Source of the DNA: Stomoxys calcitrans
Lineage: Eukaryota > Arthropoda > Insecta > Diptera > Muscidae
Assembly: GCF_963082655.1 (NCBI RefSeq)
Contig: NC_081555.1
Location: 29,001,266 to 29,065,265 of the forward strand
Reading direction: 5' to 3'
Length of the DNA: 64,000 bases
Position 1 is the first letter of the stretch; each line of letters starts with the position of its first letter. The position numbers and the translations under genes are program-made. Of this stretch, positions 1 through 9,902 are shown in pieces. Under the pieces are notes generated by a model. That model ran no database searches. It had not been told where the DNA came from and saw only the letters and a program-made list of their open reading frames with translations.

Positions 1-1100
1 GGCCATATCGGTCCATGTTTTGATATAGCTGCCATATAAACCGATCTTGGGTCTTGAGTTCTTGAGCCTCTAGAGTGCGTAATTCTTATCCGATTGAGAT
101 GAAATTTTGCACGACGTGTTTTGTTATGATATGCAACAACTCTGCCAAGTATGGTTTAAATCGGTTCATAACCTGATATAGCTGCCATATAAACCGATCT
201 GGGGTCTTGACTTCTTGAGCCTCTAGAGTGCGCTATTCTTATCCGATTGGGATGAAATTTTGCACGACGTGTTTTGTTAAGATATTCAACAACTGTGCCA
301 AGTTTGGTTCAAATCGGTTCATAACCTGATATAGCTGCCATATAAACCGATCTGGGGTCTTGATTTCTTGAGCCTCTAGAGTGCGCAATTCTTATCCGAT
401 TGGAATGAAATTTTGCACGACGTGTTTTGTTATGATATCGAACAACTGTGCCAAGTATGGTTTAAATCGGTTCATAACCTGATATAGCTGCCATATAAAC
501 CGATCTGGGGTCTTGACTTCTTGAGCCTCTAGAGTGCGCTATTCTTATCCGAATGGGATGAAATTTTGCACGAAGTGTTTTGTTATGATATGCAACAACT
601 GTGCCAAGTATGGTTAAAATCGGTTCATAACCTGATATAGCTGCCATATAACCGATCTGGGGTCTTGATTTCTTGAGCCTCTAGAGTGCGCAATTCTTAT
701 CCGATTGAATGAAATTTTGCACGACGTGTTTTGTTATGATACCCAACAACTGTGCCAAGTATGGTTCAAATCGGTTCATAACCTGATATAGCTGCCATAT
801 AAACCGATCTTGGGTCTTGACTTCTTGAGCCTCTAGAGGTCCCAATTATTATCCGATTTGTCTGAAATTTTGTACGACGGATTCTCTCATGACCATCAAA
901 ATACATGTTTATTATGGTCTGAATCGGTCCATAACCCGATACAGCTCCCATATAAATCGATCTCTCTATTTTACTTCATGAGCCCCCAAAGGGCGCAATT
1001 CTTATTCGAATTGGCTGACATTTTACACAGGTCTCCAACATCTAATTTAATTGTTGTCCAAACCGGACCATATCTTGATATCGCTCTAATAGAAGAGCAA
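1..1100 (+). repeat. ~153-bp tandem repeat, 7-8 copies
   Basis: The landmark GCCATATAAA recurs at 31, 184, 337, 490, 643 and 794, giving spacings of 153, 153, 153, 153 and 151 bp. A diverged copy follows at about 947 (spacing 153) and a strongly degraded one near 1085. The first five or six copies are very similar and divergence rises towards the right, the pattern expected if the internal copies expanded most recently. The array is open at the left window edge. Confidence 0.93.
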
Positions 1101-1190
1101 ATCTTTTCTTATATCCTTTTTTTTTTGCCCAAGAAGAGATGCCGGGAAAAGAACTCGACAAATGCGATCCATGGTGGAGGGTATATAAAA

Positions 1191-1205
1191 TTCGGCCCGG
1201 CCGAA
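1191..1205. other. GC-rich terminal hairpin
   Basis: TTCGGC (1191-1196), loop CCG, GCCGAA (1200-1205) form a perfect 6-bp stem in an otherwise AT-rich context. It lies about 19 bp before the satellite junction, where a Helitron/Helentron 3' terminal hairpin would be expected. The termination role is inferred from the family. Confidence 0.6.
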
Positions 1206-1909
1206 CTTAGCACGCTTTTACTTGTTTTTGCATTTTTTTAGCAAAGGCTACCCCCTTATGAAATTTTTCAATTTTTGATGCGAAAAAATTTTTCGAGTTG
1301 AGTATACAGTATGGTAGATTATTGCAAAAAAATCGGATTAGTGCAAGTCCCATGTTTTTTCTTCAAAAAACAAGCTCAAAATCGTATAATTAATATTGGA
1401 AAAATGGTAAAAAAATCGAGATGAGTTTGAAATTGCTGTAACATTGTTAGTTTTGCGAATTTCAAAATTCTGAGGACACCGTTGGATTCGTCAGGAAAAT
1501 CCCTTTCTGTAATGGTGCTGGACGAAGCAATACTCATTCCTATTTCCTTGAAAACTTTAGAGTATTGCTTCAAAATCGCATAATTAATATCCAAAAAATT
1601 CAAAAAAACCAACGTGAGTTTGCAATTGCTGTAACTTCCTTAGTTTTGCAAACTTCGCAATTTTTCAGACACCGTTGGATTCGTGGGGAAAATTTCTTTC
1701 CGTAGTGGTGCTGGATGAAGGAATAGTGTAAAGTTTTCTATGAAAAACATCGCAAAAATCAAATCTATTTTAGCGTAAAAATTCAAGGTCATTTTTAAGG
1801 TCAATAACGCTGTAACTCCTTCATTTTTTCGAATTTCGATCATTTTCCAGCATTCCGCAGTTCGAAATTCGAAAACGATTCGAACAATAAACAAAATTAC
1901 GTGAAATTT

Positions 1910-2153
1910 CACATTTTATTTTTTTTTGCATTTTTTTAGCAAAGGCTACCCCCTTATGAAATTTTTCAATTTTTGATGCGAAAAAATTTTTCGAGTTGAG
2001 TATACAGTATTGTAGATTATTGCAAAAAAATCACATTTTATTTTTTTTGCATTTTTTTAGCAAAGGCTACCCCCTTATGAAATTTTTCAATTTTTGATGC
2101 GAAAAAATTTTTCGAGTTGAGTATACAGTATTGTAGATTATTGCAAAAACATC
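1910..2153 (+). repeat. 122-bp tandem duplication within satellite subunit C
   Basis: The stretch beginning CACATTTTA at 1910 restarts at 2032, giving two head-to-tail copies of 122 bp. The same arrangement occurs again at 2941 and 3063, so the duplication predates the 1031-bp amplification of this block. A unit at about 3967 lacks the second copy. Confidence 0.9.
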
Positions 2154-2156
2154 GGA

Positions 2157-4097
2157 TTAGTGCAAGTCCCATGTTTTTTCTTCAAAAAACAAGCTCAAAA
2201 TCGTATAATTAATATTGGAAAAATGGTAAAAAAAACCGAGGTGAGTTTGAAATTGCTGTAACATTGTTAGTTTTGCGAATTTCAAAATTCTGAGGACACC
2301 GTTGGATTCGTCAGGAAAATCCCTTTCTGTAATGGTGCTGGATGAAGCAATACTCATTCCTATTTCCTTGAAAACTTTAGAGCATTGCTTCAAAATCGCA
2401 TAACTAATATCCAAAAAATTCGAAAAAACCAACGTAACTCCTTCATTTTTTCGAATTTCGATCATTTTCCAGCATTCCGCAGTTCGAAATTCGAAAACGA
2501 TTCGAACAATAAACAAAATTACGTGAAATTTCACATTTTATTTTTTTTGCATTTTTTTAGCAAAGGCTACCTATTTCCTTGAAAATTTTAGAGTATTGCT
2601 TCAAAATCGCATAATTAATATCCAAAAAATTCAAAAAAACCAACGTGAGTTTGCAATTGCTGTAACTTCCTTAGTTTTGCAAACTTCACAATTTTTCAGA
2701 CACCGTTGGATTCGTGGGGAAAATTTCTTTCCGTAGTGGTGCTGGATGAAGGAATAGTGTAAAGTTTTCTATGAAAAACATCGCAAAAATCAAATCTATT
2801 TTAGCGTAAAAATTCAAGGTCATTTTTAAGGTCAATAACGCTGTAACTCCTTCATTTTTTCGAATTTCGATCATTTTCCAGCATTCCGCAGTTCGAAATT
2901 CGAAAACGATTCGAACAATAAACAAAATTACGTGAAATTTCACATTTTATTTTTTTTTGCATTTTTTTAGCAAAGGCTACCCCCTTATGAAATTTTTCAA
3001 TTTTTGATGCGAAAAAATTTTTCGAGTTGAGTATACAGTATTGTAGATTATTGCAAAAAAATCACATTTTATTTTTTTTGCATTTTTTTAGCAAAGGCTA
3101 CCCCCTTATGAAATTTTTAAATTTTTGATGCGAAAAAATTTTTCGAGTTGAGTATACAGTATTGTAGATTATTGCAAAAACATCGGATTAGTGCAAGGCC
3201 CATGTTTTTTCTTCAAAAAACAAGCTCAAAATCGTATAATTAATATTGGAAAAATGGTAAAAAAAACCGAGGTGAGTTTGAAATTGCTGTAACATTGTTA
3301 GTTTTGCGAATTTCAAAATTCTGAGGACACCGTTGGATTCGTCAGGAAAATCCCTTTCTGTAATGGTGCTGGATGAAGCAATACTCATTCCTATTTCCTT
3401 GAAAACTTTAGAGCATTGCTTCAAAATCGCATAACTAATATCCAAAAAATTCGAAAAAACCAACGTAACTCCTTCATTTTTTCGAATTTCGATCATTTTC
3501 CAGCATTCCGCAGTTCGAAATTCGAAAACGATTCGAACAATAAACAAAATTACGTGAAATTTCACATTTTATTTTTTTTGCATTTTTTTAGCAAAGGCTA
3601 CCTATTTCCTTGAAAATTTTAGAGTATTGCTTCAAAATCGCATAATTAATATCCAAAAAATTCAAAAAAACCAACGTGAGTTTGCAATTGCTGTAACTTC
3701 CTTAGTTTTGCAAACATCACAATTTTTCAGACACCGTTGGATTCGTGGGGAAAATCTCTTTCCGTAGTGGTGCTGGATGAAGGAATAGTGTAAAGTTTTC
3801 TATGAAAAACATCGCAAAAATCAAATCTATTTTAGCGTAAAAATTCAAGGTCATTTTTAAGGTTAATAACGCTGTAACTCCTTCATTTTTTCGAATTTCG
3901 ATCATTTTCCAGCATTCCGCAGTTCGAAATTCGAAAACGATTCGAACAATAAACAAAATTACGTGAAATTTCACATTTTATTTTTTTTTGCATTTTTTTA
4001 GCAAAGGCTACCCCCTTATGAAATTTTTCAATTTTTGATGCGAAAAAATTTTTCGAGTTGAGTATACAGTATTGTAGATTATTGCAAAAAAATTGGA
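2157..4097 (+). repeat. ~1031-bp higher-order repeat, left block
   Basis: Equivalent positions recur 1031 bp apart (2157/3188, 2385/3416, 2686/3717). Each composite contains A fused directly to late subunit C (the fusion skips B at CCAACG|TAACTCC), followed by B and C sequence. The second copy is shorter because it lacks the extra 122-bp segment. A related deleted unit follows at 4098-4500. Confidence 0.85.
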
Positions 4098-5980
4098 TTA
4101 GTGCAAGTCCCATGTTTTTTCTTCAAAAAACAAGCTCAAAATCGTATAATTATTATTGGAAAAATGGTAAAAAAAACCGAGGTGAGTTTGAAATTGCTGT
4201 AACATTGTTAGTTTTGCGAATTTCAAAATTCTGAGGACACCGTTGGATTCGTCAGGAAAATCCCTTTCTGTAATGGTGCTGGATGAAGCAATACTCATTC
4301 CTATTTCCTTGAAAACTTTAGAGCATTGCTTCAAAATCGCATAATTAATATCCAAAAAATTCAAAAAAAACCAACGTAACTCCTTAATTTTTTCGAATTT
4401 CGATCATTTTCCAGCATTCCGCAGTTCGAAATTCGAAAACGATTCGAACAATAAACAAAATTACGTGAAATTTCACATTTTATTTTTTTTTGCATTTTTT
4501 TAGCAAAGGCTACGTATTTCCTTGAAAATTTTAGAGTATTGCTTCAAAATCGCATAATTAATATCCAAAAAATTCAAAAAAACCAACGTGAGTTTGCAAT
4601 TGCTGTAACTTCCTTAGTTTTGCAAACATCACAATTTTTCAGACACCGTTGGATTCGTGGGGAAAATCTCTTTCCGTAGTGGTGCTGGATGAAAGAATAG
4701 TGTAAAGTTTTCTATGAAAAACATCGCAAAAATCAAATCTATTTTAGCGTAAAAATTCAAGGTCATTTTTAAGGTCAATAACGCTGTAACTCCTTCATTT
4801 TTTCGAATTTCGATCATTTTCCAGCATTCCGCAGTTCGAAATTCGAAAACGATTCGAACAATAAACAAAATTACGTGAAATTTCACATTTTATTTTTTTT
4901 GCATTTTTTTAGCAAAGGCTACCCCCTTATGAAATTTTTCAATTTTTGATGCGAAAAAATTTTTCGAGTTGAGTATACAGTATTGTAGATTATTGCAAAA
5001 AAATCGGATTAGTGCAAGTCCCATGTTTTTTCTTCAAAAAACAAGCTCAAAATCGTATAATTAATATTGGAAAAATGGTAAAAAAAATCGAGGTGAGTTT
5101 GAAATTGCTGTAACATTGTTAGTTTTGCGAATTTCAAAATTCTGAGGACACCGTTGGATTCGTCAGGAAAATCCCTTTCTGTAATGGTGCTGGACGAAGC
5201 AATACTCATTCCTATTTCCTTGAAAACTTTAGAGTATTGCTTCAAAATCGCATAATTAATATCCAAAAAATTCAAAAAAACCAACGTGAGTTTGCAATTG
5301 CTGTAACTTCCTTAGTTTTGCAAACATCACAATTTTTCAGACACCGTTCGATTCGTGGGGAAAATCTCTTTCCGTAGTGGTGCTGGATGAAGGAATAGTG
5401 TAATGTTTTCTATGAAAAACATCGCAAAAATCAAATCTATTTTAGCGTAAAAATTCAAGGTCATTTTTAAGGTCAATAACGCTGTAACTCCTTCATTTTT
5501 TCGAATTTCGATCATTTTCCAGCATTCCGCAGTTCGAAATTCGAAAACGATTCGAACAATAAACAAAATTACGTGAAATTTCACATTTTATTTTTTTTTG
5601 CATTTTTTTAGCAAAGGCTACCCCCTTATGAAATTTTTCAATTTTTGATGCGAAAAAATTTTTCGAGTTGAGTATACAGTATTGTAGATTATTGCAAAAA
5701 AATCGGATTAGTGCAAGTCCCATGTTTTTTCTTCAAAAAACAAGCTCAAAATCGTATAATTAATATTGGAAAAATGGTAAAAAAAATCGAGGTGAGTTTG
5801 AAATTGCTGTAACATTGTTAGTTTTGCGAATTTCAAAATTCTGAGGACACCGTTGGATTCGTCAGGAAAATCCCTTTCTGTAATGGTGCTGGACGAAGCA
5901 ATACTCATTCCTATTTCCTTGAAAACTTTAGAGTATTGCTTCAAAATCGCATAATTAATATCCAAAAAATTCAAAAAAAC

Positions 5981-5985
5981 CAACG
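5981..5985. repeat. Target site duplication (left copy), CAACG
   Basis: CAACG immediately precedes the element's first base and recurs immediately after its last base (11332-11336). Uninterrupted satellite units read CCAACGTGAGT here with a single CAACG. Five-bp GC-containing duplications are a Transib hallmark. Confidence 0.95.
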
Positions 5986-5992
5986 CACAGTG
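5986..5992 (+). promoter_or_regulatory. Left terminal heptamer CACAGTG (RSS-like)
   Basis: The first seven bases equal the consensus heptamer of V(D)J recombination signals. In Transib and RAG, cleavage occurs at the border of this heptamer. Twelve bases further in lies an A-run (6004-6010), roughly where a 12-spacer nonamer would sit. The match to a nonamer is weak. Confidence 0.8.
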
Positions 5993-7416
5993 GGCCAAAT
6001 GGCAAAAAAATTGGAAATAAGTCTACAACTTTTTATCTGTTGATTTTAGCCATACAAAATGTTCTAGACATTTGTAGAGGAGGACATAGGCTTTCAGAAA
6101 AGTGCTGTTGTTGGTCCATATCTTTAATACAGGGTGAGCTACAGGGTGTCAAAGTTGACCACTTTTGACTTCTCCAAGCTTCTGGGGGCCATAACTTTTG
6201 ATCTACTCAACCGATTTACATGATTTAGGACTCTAGAGAAAGAGCTTGACAAGATCTAAAAAACTTATGCATAAAGTACCATGCCATCGTGTACTGTTAA
6301 GGAGTTATGAATTGTTTAATTTTAAAATATGAAAATTTGGCCTTGGTTTTTTTCAGTGTTTTTTTAATAACTCCGTCAATTTTAAAGCTATAAACTTCAT
6401 ACTTCACACAAATTATGCCAGCATATGTGTGCATAAAATACAAAAGGAATCACGTGAATATCTTTGGCGGTTTAAAAATGGCATCGTTTTCAATATGAAA
6501 AATATTTTTTTTGTCAAAAAATTGCAAAATTTTTCAAAAAAGATACTCCCATTTCCTTTAAGTTTTCGCAAACTTTGGCCGTCAAAGCATTATCATTTCT
6601 TTCCATTTTCACAAAGTCGAGGTATTAAGAAAAGTTTTAAGTGCTAATTTGGCTAATTTCGATATCAAACAACACCGTTATCTTAAGACCAAAATGGCCA
6701 ATTTTTTTACTAAACTTCAAAAGTTTCTCACTGGAAAAAAAGTTCCACGGGGATTTTTTCGCTTTTTTTGAACTTAAATGAAAGCTTAAAATGTTCCCAA
6801 CATTTTAAGGTATGTCTCGCCATATCCTAGCCATAAATGAGATCGTAGCGATCAAAATACTGAAAAAAGTCAATTTTCAAGTAGTGCTATATTCATTGCT
6901 AAAAAACAAGTATTACGTCACATTTTATTGCAAAGATGTTAAATAAACTTTTATTTGGTAACACTTCTTCTACAAAACACAAAAAGAATCATGGAAATAT
7001 CTCTATTCTATTCCATTTTATGGAACCGGCAATAAAAAAGTCAATTTTTCAAAAAAGTCGAATTTCCCAAATTTTGTTTTTGTTGTCCTAATTGCACATG
7101 ACACACTATAGCCATATTTACGCAACATACCTTATCGTAAAGGAAATTTTCATACCTTTCCAACGATGTATAAAACATTTCTCAACTCGGATTCTATCTA
7201 CTCTAAAATTCATTTACACTTCATTAAACTCTATATAAAAATGTCTATTTGTGAAATGGAACCTTATATGGGGCCTACACTAAAACATTGATAGATTTGC
7301 CCAGGGTTTACAATACAAATGTGTTAGAATAAAAAAAGGTCTCCTGCCAAAGTTTAAAAAAATTGGAATAAAAATATGTGTTTTAGAGCGAAAACACTTC
7401 GCATCGGCGTGCGTTT
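5986..7416 (+). repeat. Transib left terminal inverted repeat, ~1431 bp
   Basis: Read inward from CACAGTGGGCC, this matches the reverse complement of 9903-11331 almost base for base to GGCGTGCGTTT near 7416, where similarity stops. The clearest difference is a small indel near 7140 (GTAAAGGAAATTTT here against GTAAAATTTT on the other side). Content is AT-rich with phrases such as GGCCATAACTTTTGAT, AAGGAGTTATGAATTG and AATAACTCCGTCAATTTT that look like degenerate internal repetition. No gene is supported. Confidence 0.95.
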
Positions 7417-7464
7417 ATATGTATATTAGCTACTCCCAAAATAAAAAAGCATTTTAGTTTTGTA
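7417..7464. other. Short spacer between left TIR and transposase stop
   Basis: 48 AT-rich bases that are not shared with the right side. They would be the 3' flank of the transposase transcript. I see no further feature in them. Confidence 0.5.
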
Positions 7465-9507
7465 TTATTTGATTTTATTCTCTACCAAATAATCTAAGGT
7501 ATCAAAATTTAAAAGCTCTTTAATTTGAATGGCATCGGGATCGTCCTTATCTATATCGTCACATATTTTTGGTAGCCATTTAGTTCTGATGCTGTATAGT
7601 ACCGGATCAGACGATAACAATAAATATTGAAGTAAATCATAATTTTGGTTAAATTTGGTGCTCTTTCGGGTATTGAAAAGCCGGAACTGTTTAACATCTC
7701 TATTACGGGATTCCTGAGCTTCTTCTGTAAGTTCTCCTAACGGAAGTATGTTGTATTCCACAATTTCCTTGCCATGATGTAAGACTTTATGTACTGTCGG
7801 TGTTAAAGCTTTCCACGAATATAAATCAGATAAAATGTTTTTTGTGTCATTACTATAAGCTTCAAATTTGGTTGAATTTATCATCTTTTTGCTATTGATT
7901 ACAGCCAAAATCACTTTGAATCGTCTTAGCAAGTGTTCATCAAGACCGGTTATTTTAGATGTCGATACGGGGTCCTCAAAAAACCGCCTTGCCGAGTTGC
8001 CATCATTTGTGCTTCCGTATCCGTAAAGAGGTTTATCTATTATAAGTCCCTTTTGTTTAAACTCCAACTGGATTCGATTCTTCTCTTCCTGCCTCATTTT
8101 GTGAAGATCTTGGTTGTTTCTAGCAGAGACATCGCGGTTTCCAGGGCTAGTCCGATATTTAAGGTCATACGATAAATGCAAACAATACTCCATGAATCGA
8201 ATTCTACAGTGCAGGGGCGAAATACCGAAATTGAGCGCATTTTCGTTTACTAAATTTTCATCAGACTTGTCCTCGAATTGCCCATTCTTCTTGCCACAAA
8301 TATTGCATCTCCAATTGGACATAACGCCAGTTAATGCGTTTGCCACCTTTCCATCGATCATAGTGAGTTGTAGTTGAAACGAAACTTTTATATTTCTTCC
8401 CAATTGGTTTATAACAATCATGGGTAATGCAGCAATTTCTTCCTTTATTTCGTTCACCAAAGATCGTGTTGTGTTCCGGTCTTCCTTTGTATACTCAAAC
8501 CGAATTGGGCGACATAAATATTTTGACCCAGGTGTTCTATTTATCCATATATCTTGAAATGCATTTTCTTTCGATGATGAAGATTGGTCCTTGTACAATC
8601 TCATTCTCAATGGTACTAATGATGCCATGAAAATTGATGCGAAGTTGGTATCTATTTCTGTTTGTTGCTTATATTCGGAAAATCCAGATGATCCATCACA
8701 ACCCCATTTGCTGATCAAAACCACTTCGGAATTATTACATGTGTTCAACTGTTCTTCAGTAAAATTAGAAATAATTCTAACAGCTGTATTTTCAACAAGA
8801 TCAGCAAGTTTCACTCTTGCTTTTAATTCGTCCACGTATATATTTGATGGCACCATTTTCGTCCTGGTGTTGTACAATTTATGTTTTGAGGGTAAACAAC
8901 CCCATCCTTTTTCACGAAGAGCCTTCCTCATTGTTGAGTATTTGTTTCTTGAGAGGCCTAGGTTCAAAATCAGGGCCAGTGCATCTTCCTCCGTGAATTC
9001 TGTAGTCGATTTTGGAGTTGGAATACTTTCTACCATTCTCTTTACCCTTTTCGGAGATGCTAATGGTAAAACATCGACAATTCGTCCAACATTTTTTGGT
9101 TGTGTTTTTAACAATGCTGTTTTGAACGTATCTTTTATTAAATTTGGCGGATGTGCCGCCAATAGTTCCTCTTGTTTTTTCTTTTTGGTTTTCTCCGTAA
9201 CTTCGTCGTATGCTTTGCTAGGCCGGCCGGGAATCAGCGGTTTAATTTCAATAAGTAGATCCGATTTCAGCCACTTCTCATACATTTTGAAAAACTTGAT
9301 TTTTGCGAATGAACATTCTGGCAACCTTCTCTCAAATGATTTGTAGAATTTTTCAAGTTTGTCTAAAGCGTCTTTATTTAGCCTTATTCCATATATGTGG
9401 TCCAAAGTGTAAACAAGTTCCTTAAATGACTCCGTGTATGATTTGGAATCATTTTTGATGTCCCATACAATTTTCGAAAGAGTGGAATACTTCAGTATGA
9501 CTTCCAT
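7465..9507 (-). CDS. Transib transposase (RAG1-like DDE recombinase), 680 aa, intact
   Basis: It would excise and reinsert the element by a RAG1-like DDE reaction in the nucleus. In order: N-terminal region (1-90); a GRP motif (94-96) followed by a basic stretch with KKKK at 108-111, placed like the RAG1 nonamer-binding motif; helical linker (165-260); WGCDGSSG with D271, matching RAG1 D600; LTMIDGKVANALTG with D385, matching D708; CNIC (C401, C404) and PTVHKVLHHG (H573, H578), matching the RAG1 zinc ligands with identical internal spacing; and LTEEAQESRN, whose E599 aligns with E962. The RAG1 pairing is a by-eye alignment. Length is normal for the superfamily. The first ATG is preceded in frame by TAA at 9511-9513, so no unspliced N-terminal extension is possible. 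No stop or frameshift occurs. The gene reads towards the left TIR and is the element's only credible gene. Confidence 0.95.
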   Translation of the reverse strand: MEVILKYSTLSKIVWDIKNDSKSYTESFKELVYTLDHIYGIRLNKDALDKLEKFYKSFERRLPECSFAKIKFFKMYEKWLKSDLLIEIKPLIPGRPSKAYDEVTEKTKKKKQEELLAAHPPNLIKDTFKTALLKTQPKNVGRIVDVLPLASPKRVKRMVESIPTPKSTTEFTEEDALALILNLGLSRNKYSTMRKALREKGWGCLPSKHKLYNTRTKMVPSNIYVDELKARVKLADLVENTAVRIISNFTEEQLNTCNNSEVVLISKWGCDGSSGFSEYKQQTEIDTNFASIFMASLVPLRMRLYKDQSSSSKENAFQDIWINRTPGSKYLCRPIRFEYTKEDRNTTRSLVNEIKEEIAALPMIVINQLGRNIKVSFQLQLTMIDGKVANALTGVMSNWRCNICGKKNGQFEDKSDENLVNENALNFGISPLHCRIRFMEYCLHLSYDLKYRTSPGNRDVSARNNQDLHKMRQEEKNRIQLEFKQKGLIIDKPLYGYGSTNDGNSARRFFEDPVSTSKITGLDEHLLRRFKVILAVINSKKMINSTKFEAYSNDTKNILSDLYSWKALTPTVHKVLHHGKEIVEYNILPLGELTEEAQESRNRDVKQFRLFNTRKSTKFNQNYDLLQYLLLSSDPVLYSIRTKWLPKICDDIDKDDPDAIQIKELLNFDTLDYLVENKIK
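7474..7479 (-). terminator. Candidate polyadenylation signal overlapping the end of the transposase gene
   Basis: AATAAA on the minus strand lies within the last codons (Asn-Lys) of the transposase. No better AATAAA is visible in the 48 bases before the left TIR. It is a chance-prone hexamer in AT-rich DNA; signals inside the TIR are equally possible. Confidence 0.2.
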
Positions 9508-9902
9508 AACTTATAAATGTCCTTTACGCCTCTACAAAATATAATGAAGAAAATTTGGATTTTGTTCAAATATTTATGCAATATATTCACAATTAATGAC
9601 CCATTTCAGGTATCAGACGCAATCGTAAAAAGGGGTCCAAAGTGCCTCTTTTTACTTACTCTTCTATAATTATTTACCTGGACTCGAATTTGGTTAAAAA
9701 AAATGACAATGAATTTTTTATGGGTAGGTTTTTTCACATTCATTGATACGGTGGATTTCCTGGGAATTCGACATAGCGAAACAGGTAACATTTGTCTGCA
9801 TCAAATCTTAACACAAATATATATATATATGCAGGTATATTTCTAGGTTACTTTTTATTCAAAAATCATCAGCTTACATTAAAAATAGATGTAGGTACTA
9901 TA
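9508..9902 (-). promoter_or_regulatory. Transposase 5' flank (unique, AT-rich)
   Basis: 395 bp between the transposase start and the right TIR, not repeated elsewhere in the window. It must contain the leader, and possibly the promoter unless that lies in the TIR. Reading the minus strand there is a donor-like CAG|GTAAAT at 9678/9677 and an acceptor-like ATTTTGTAG ending at 9532, which would define a ~146-bp leader intron. An (AT)n tract lies at about 9818-9830. None of these is proven. Confidence 0.35.

Larger units (their letters stand above)
1..1224 (+). mobile_element. 3' part of a putative DINE-1/Helentron-like (HINE) non-autonomous element
   Basis: Seen: a run of ~153-bp tandem repeats, a non-repetitive block (about 1110-1190), a GC-rich hairpin at 1191-1205, then about 19 bp to an abrupt switch into satellite sequence within a T-run at about 1224. 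Known: DINE-1/Helentron-associated elements carry a central ~150-bp minisatellite, end in a short 3' hairpin and insert at T-T sites. The order and the T-rich junction match that plan. The 5' end lies outside the window, so a subterminal inverted repeat cannot be checked. No coding capacity is supported. The hairpin-plus-tail sequence resembles a dispersed repeat I associate with muscid flies, but that is recollection, not a search. An unrelated minisatellite beside the satellite is the alternative. Confidence 0.6.
1225..5985 (+). repeat. 698-bp satellite, left (rearranged) block
   Basis: Same satellite, same orientation, as the large block after 11332. Units here are scrambled: some lack most of subunit B, others carry an extra 122-bp piece, and a 1031-bp composite is repeated. 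The block begins inside the T-run of subunit C, directly after the putative DINE-like element, and ends at the Transib insertion between subunits A and B. Short minus-strand open frames recur in every unit, but nothing supports coding. Confidence 0.95.

Noticed and set aside
858..1241. 127-codon plus-strand frame in the DINE-like tail
   Set aside because: Runs through degraded 153-bp repeats, the terminal hairpin and into the satellite; no recognisable protein features.
6429..6647. 72-codon frame in the left TIR and its mirror at 10670-10888
   Set aside because: Identical DNA read from both TIRs, low-complexity product, no motifs.
8591..9346. 251-codon plus-strand frame, and shorter ones at 7933-8630
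   Set aside because: Antisense shadows of the transposase gene, which has clear family motifs on the minus strand.
9606..9791. 61-codon minus-strand frame upstream of the transposase as a possible first exon
   Set aside because: Joining it through the visible donor/acceptor pair leads to an in-frame stop before the transposase ATG, and the transposase already has its own start.
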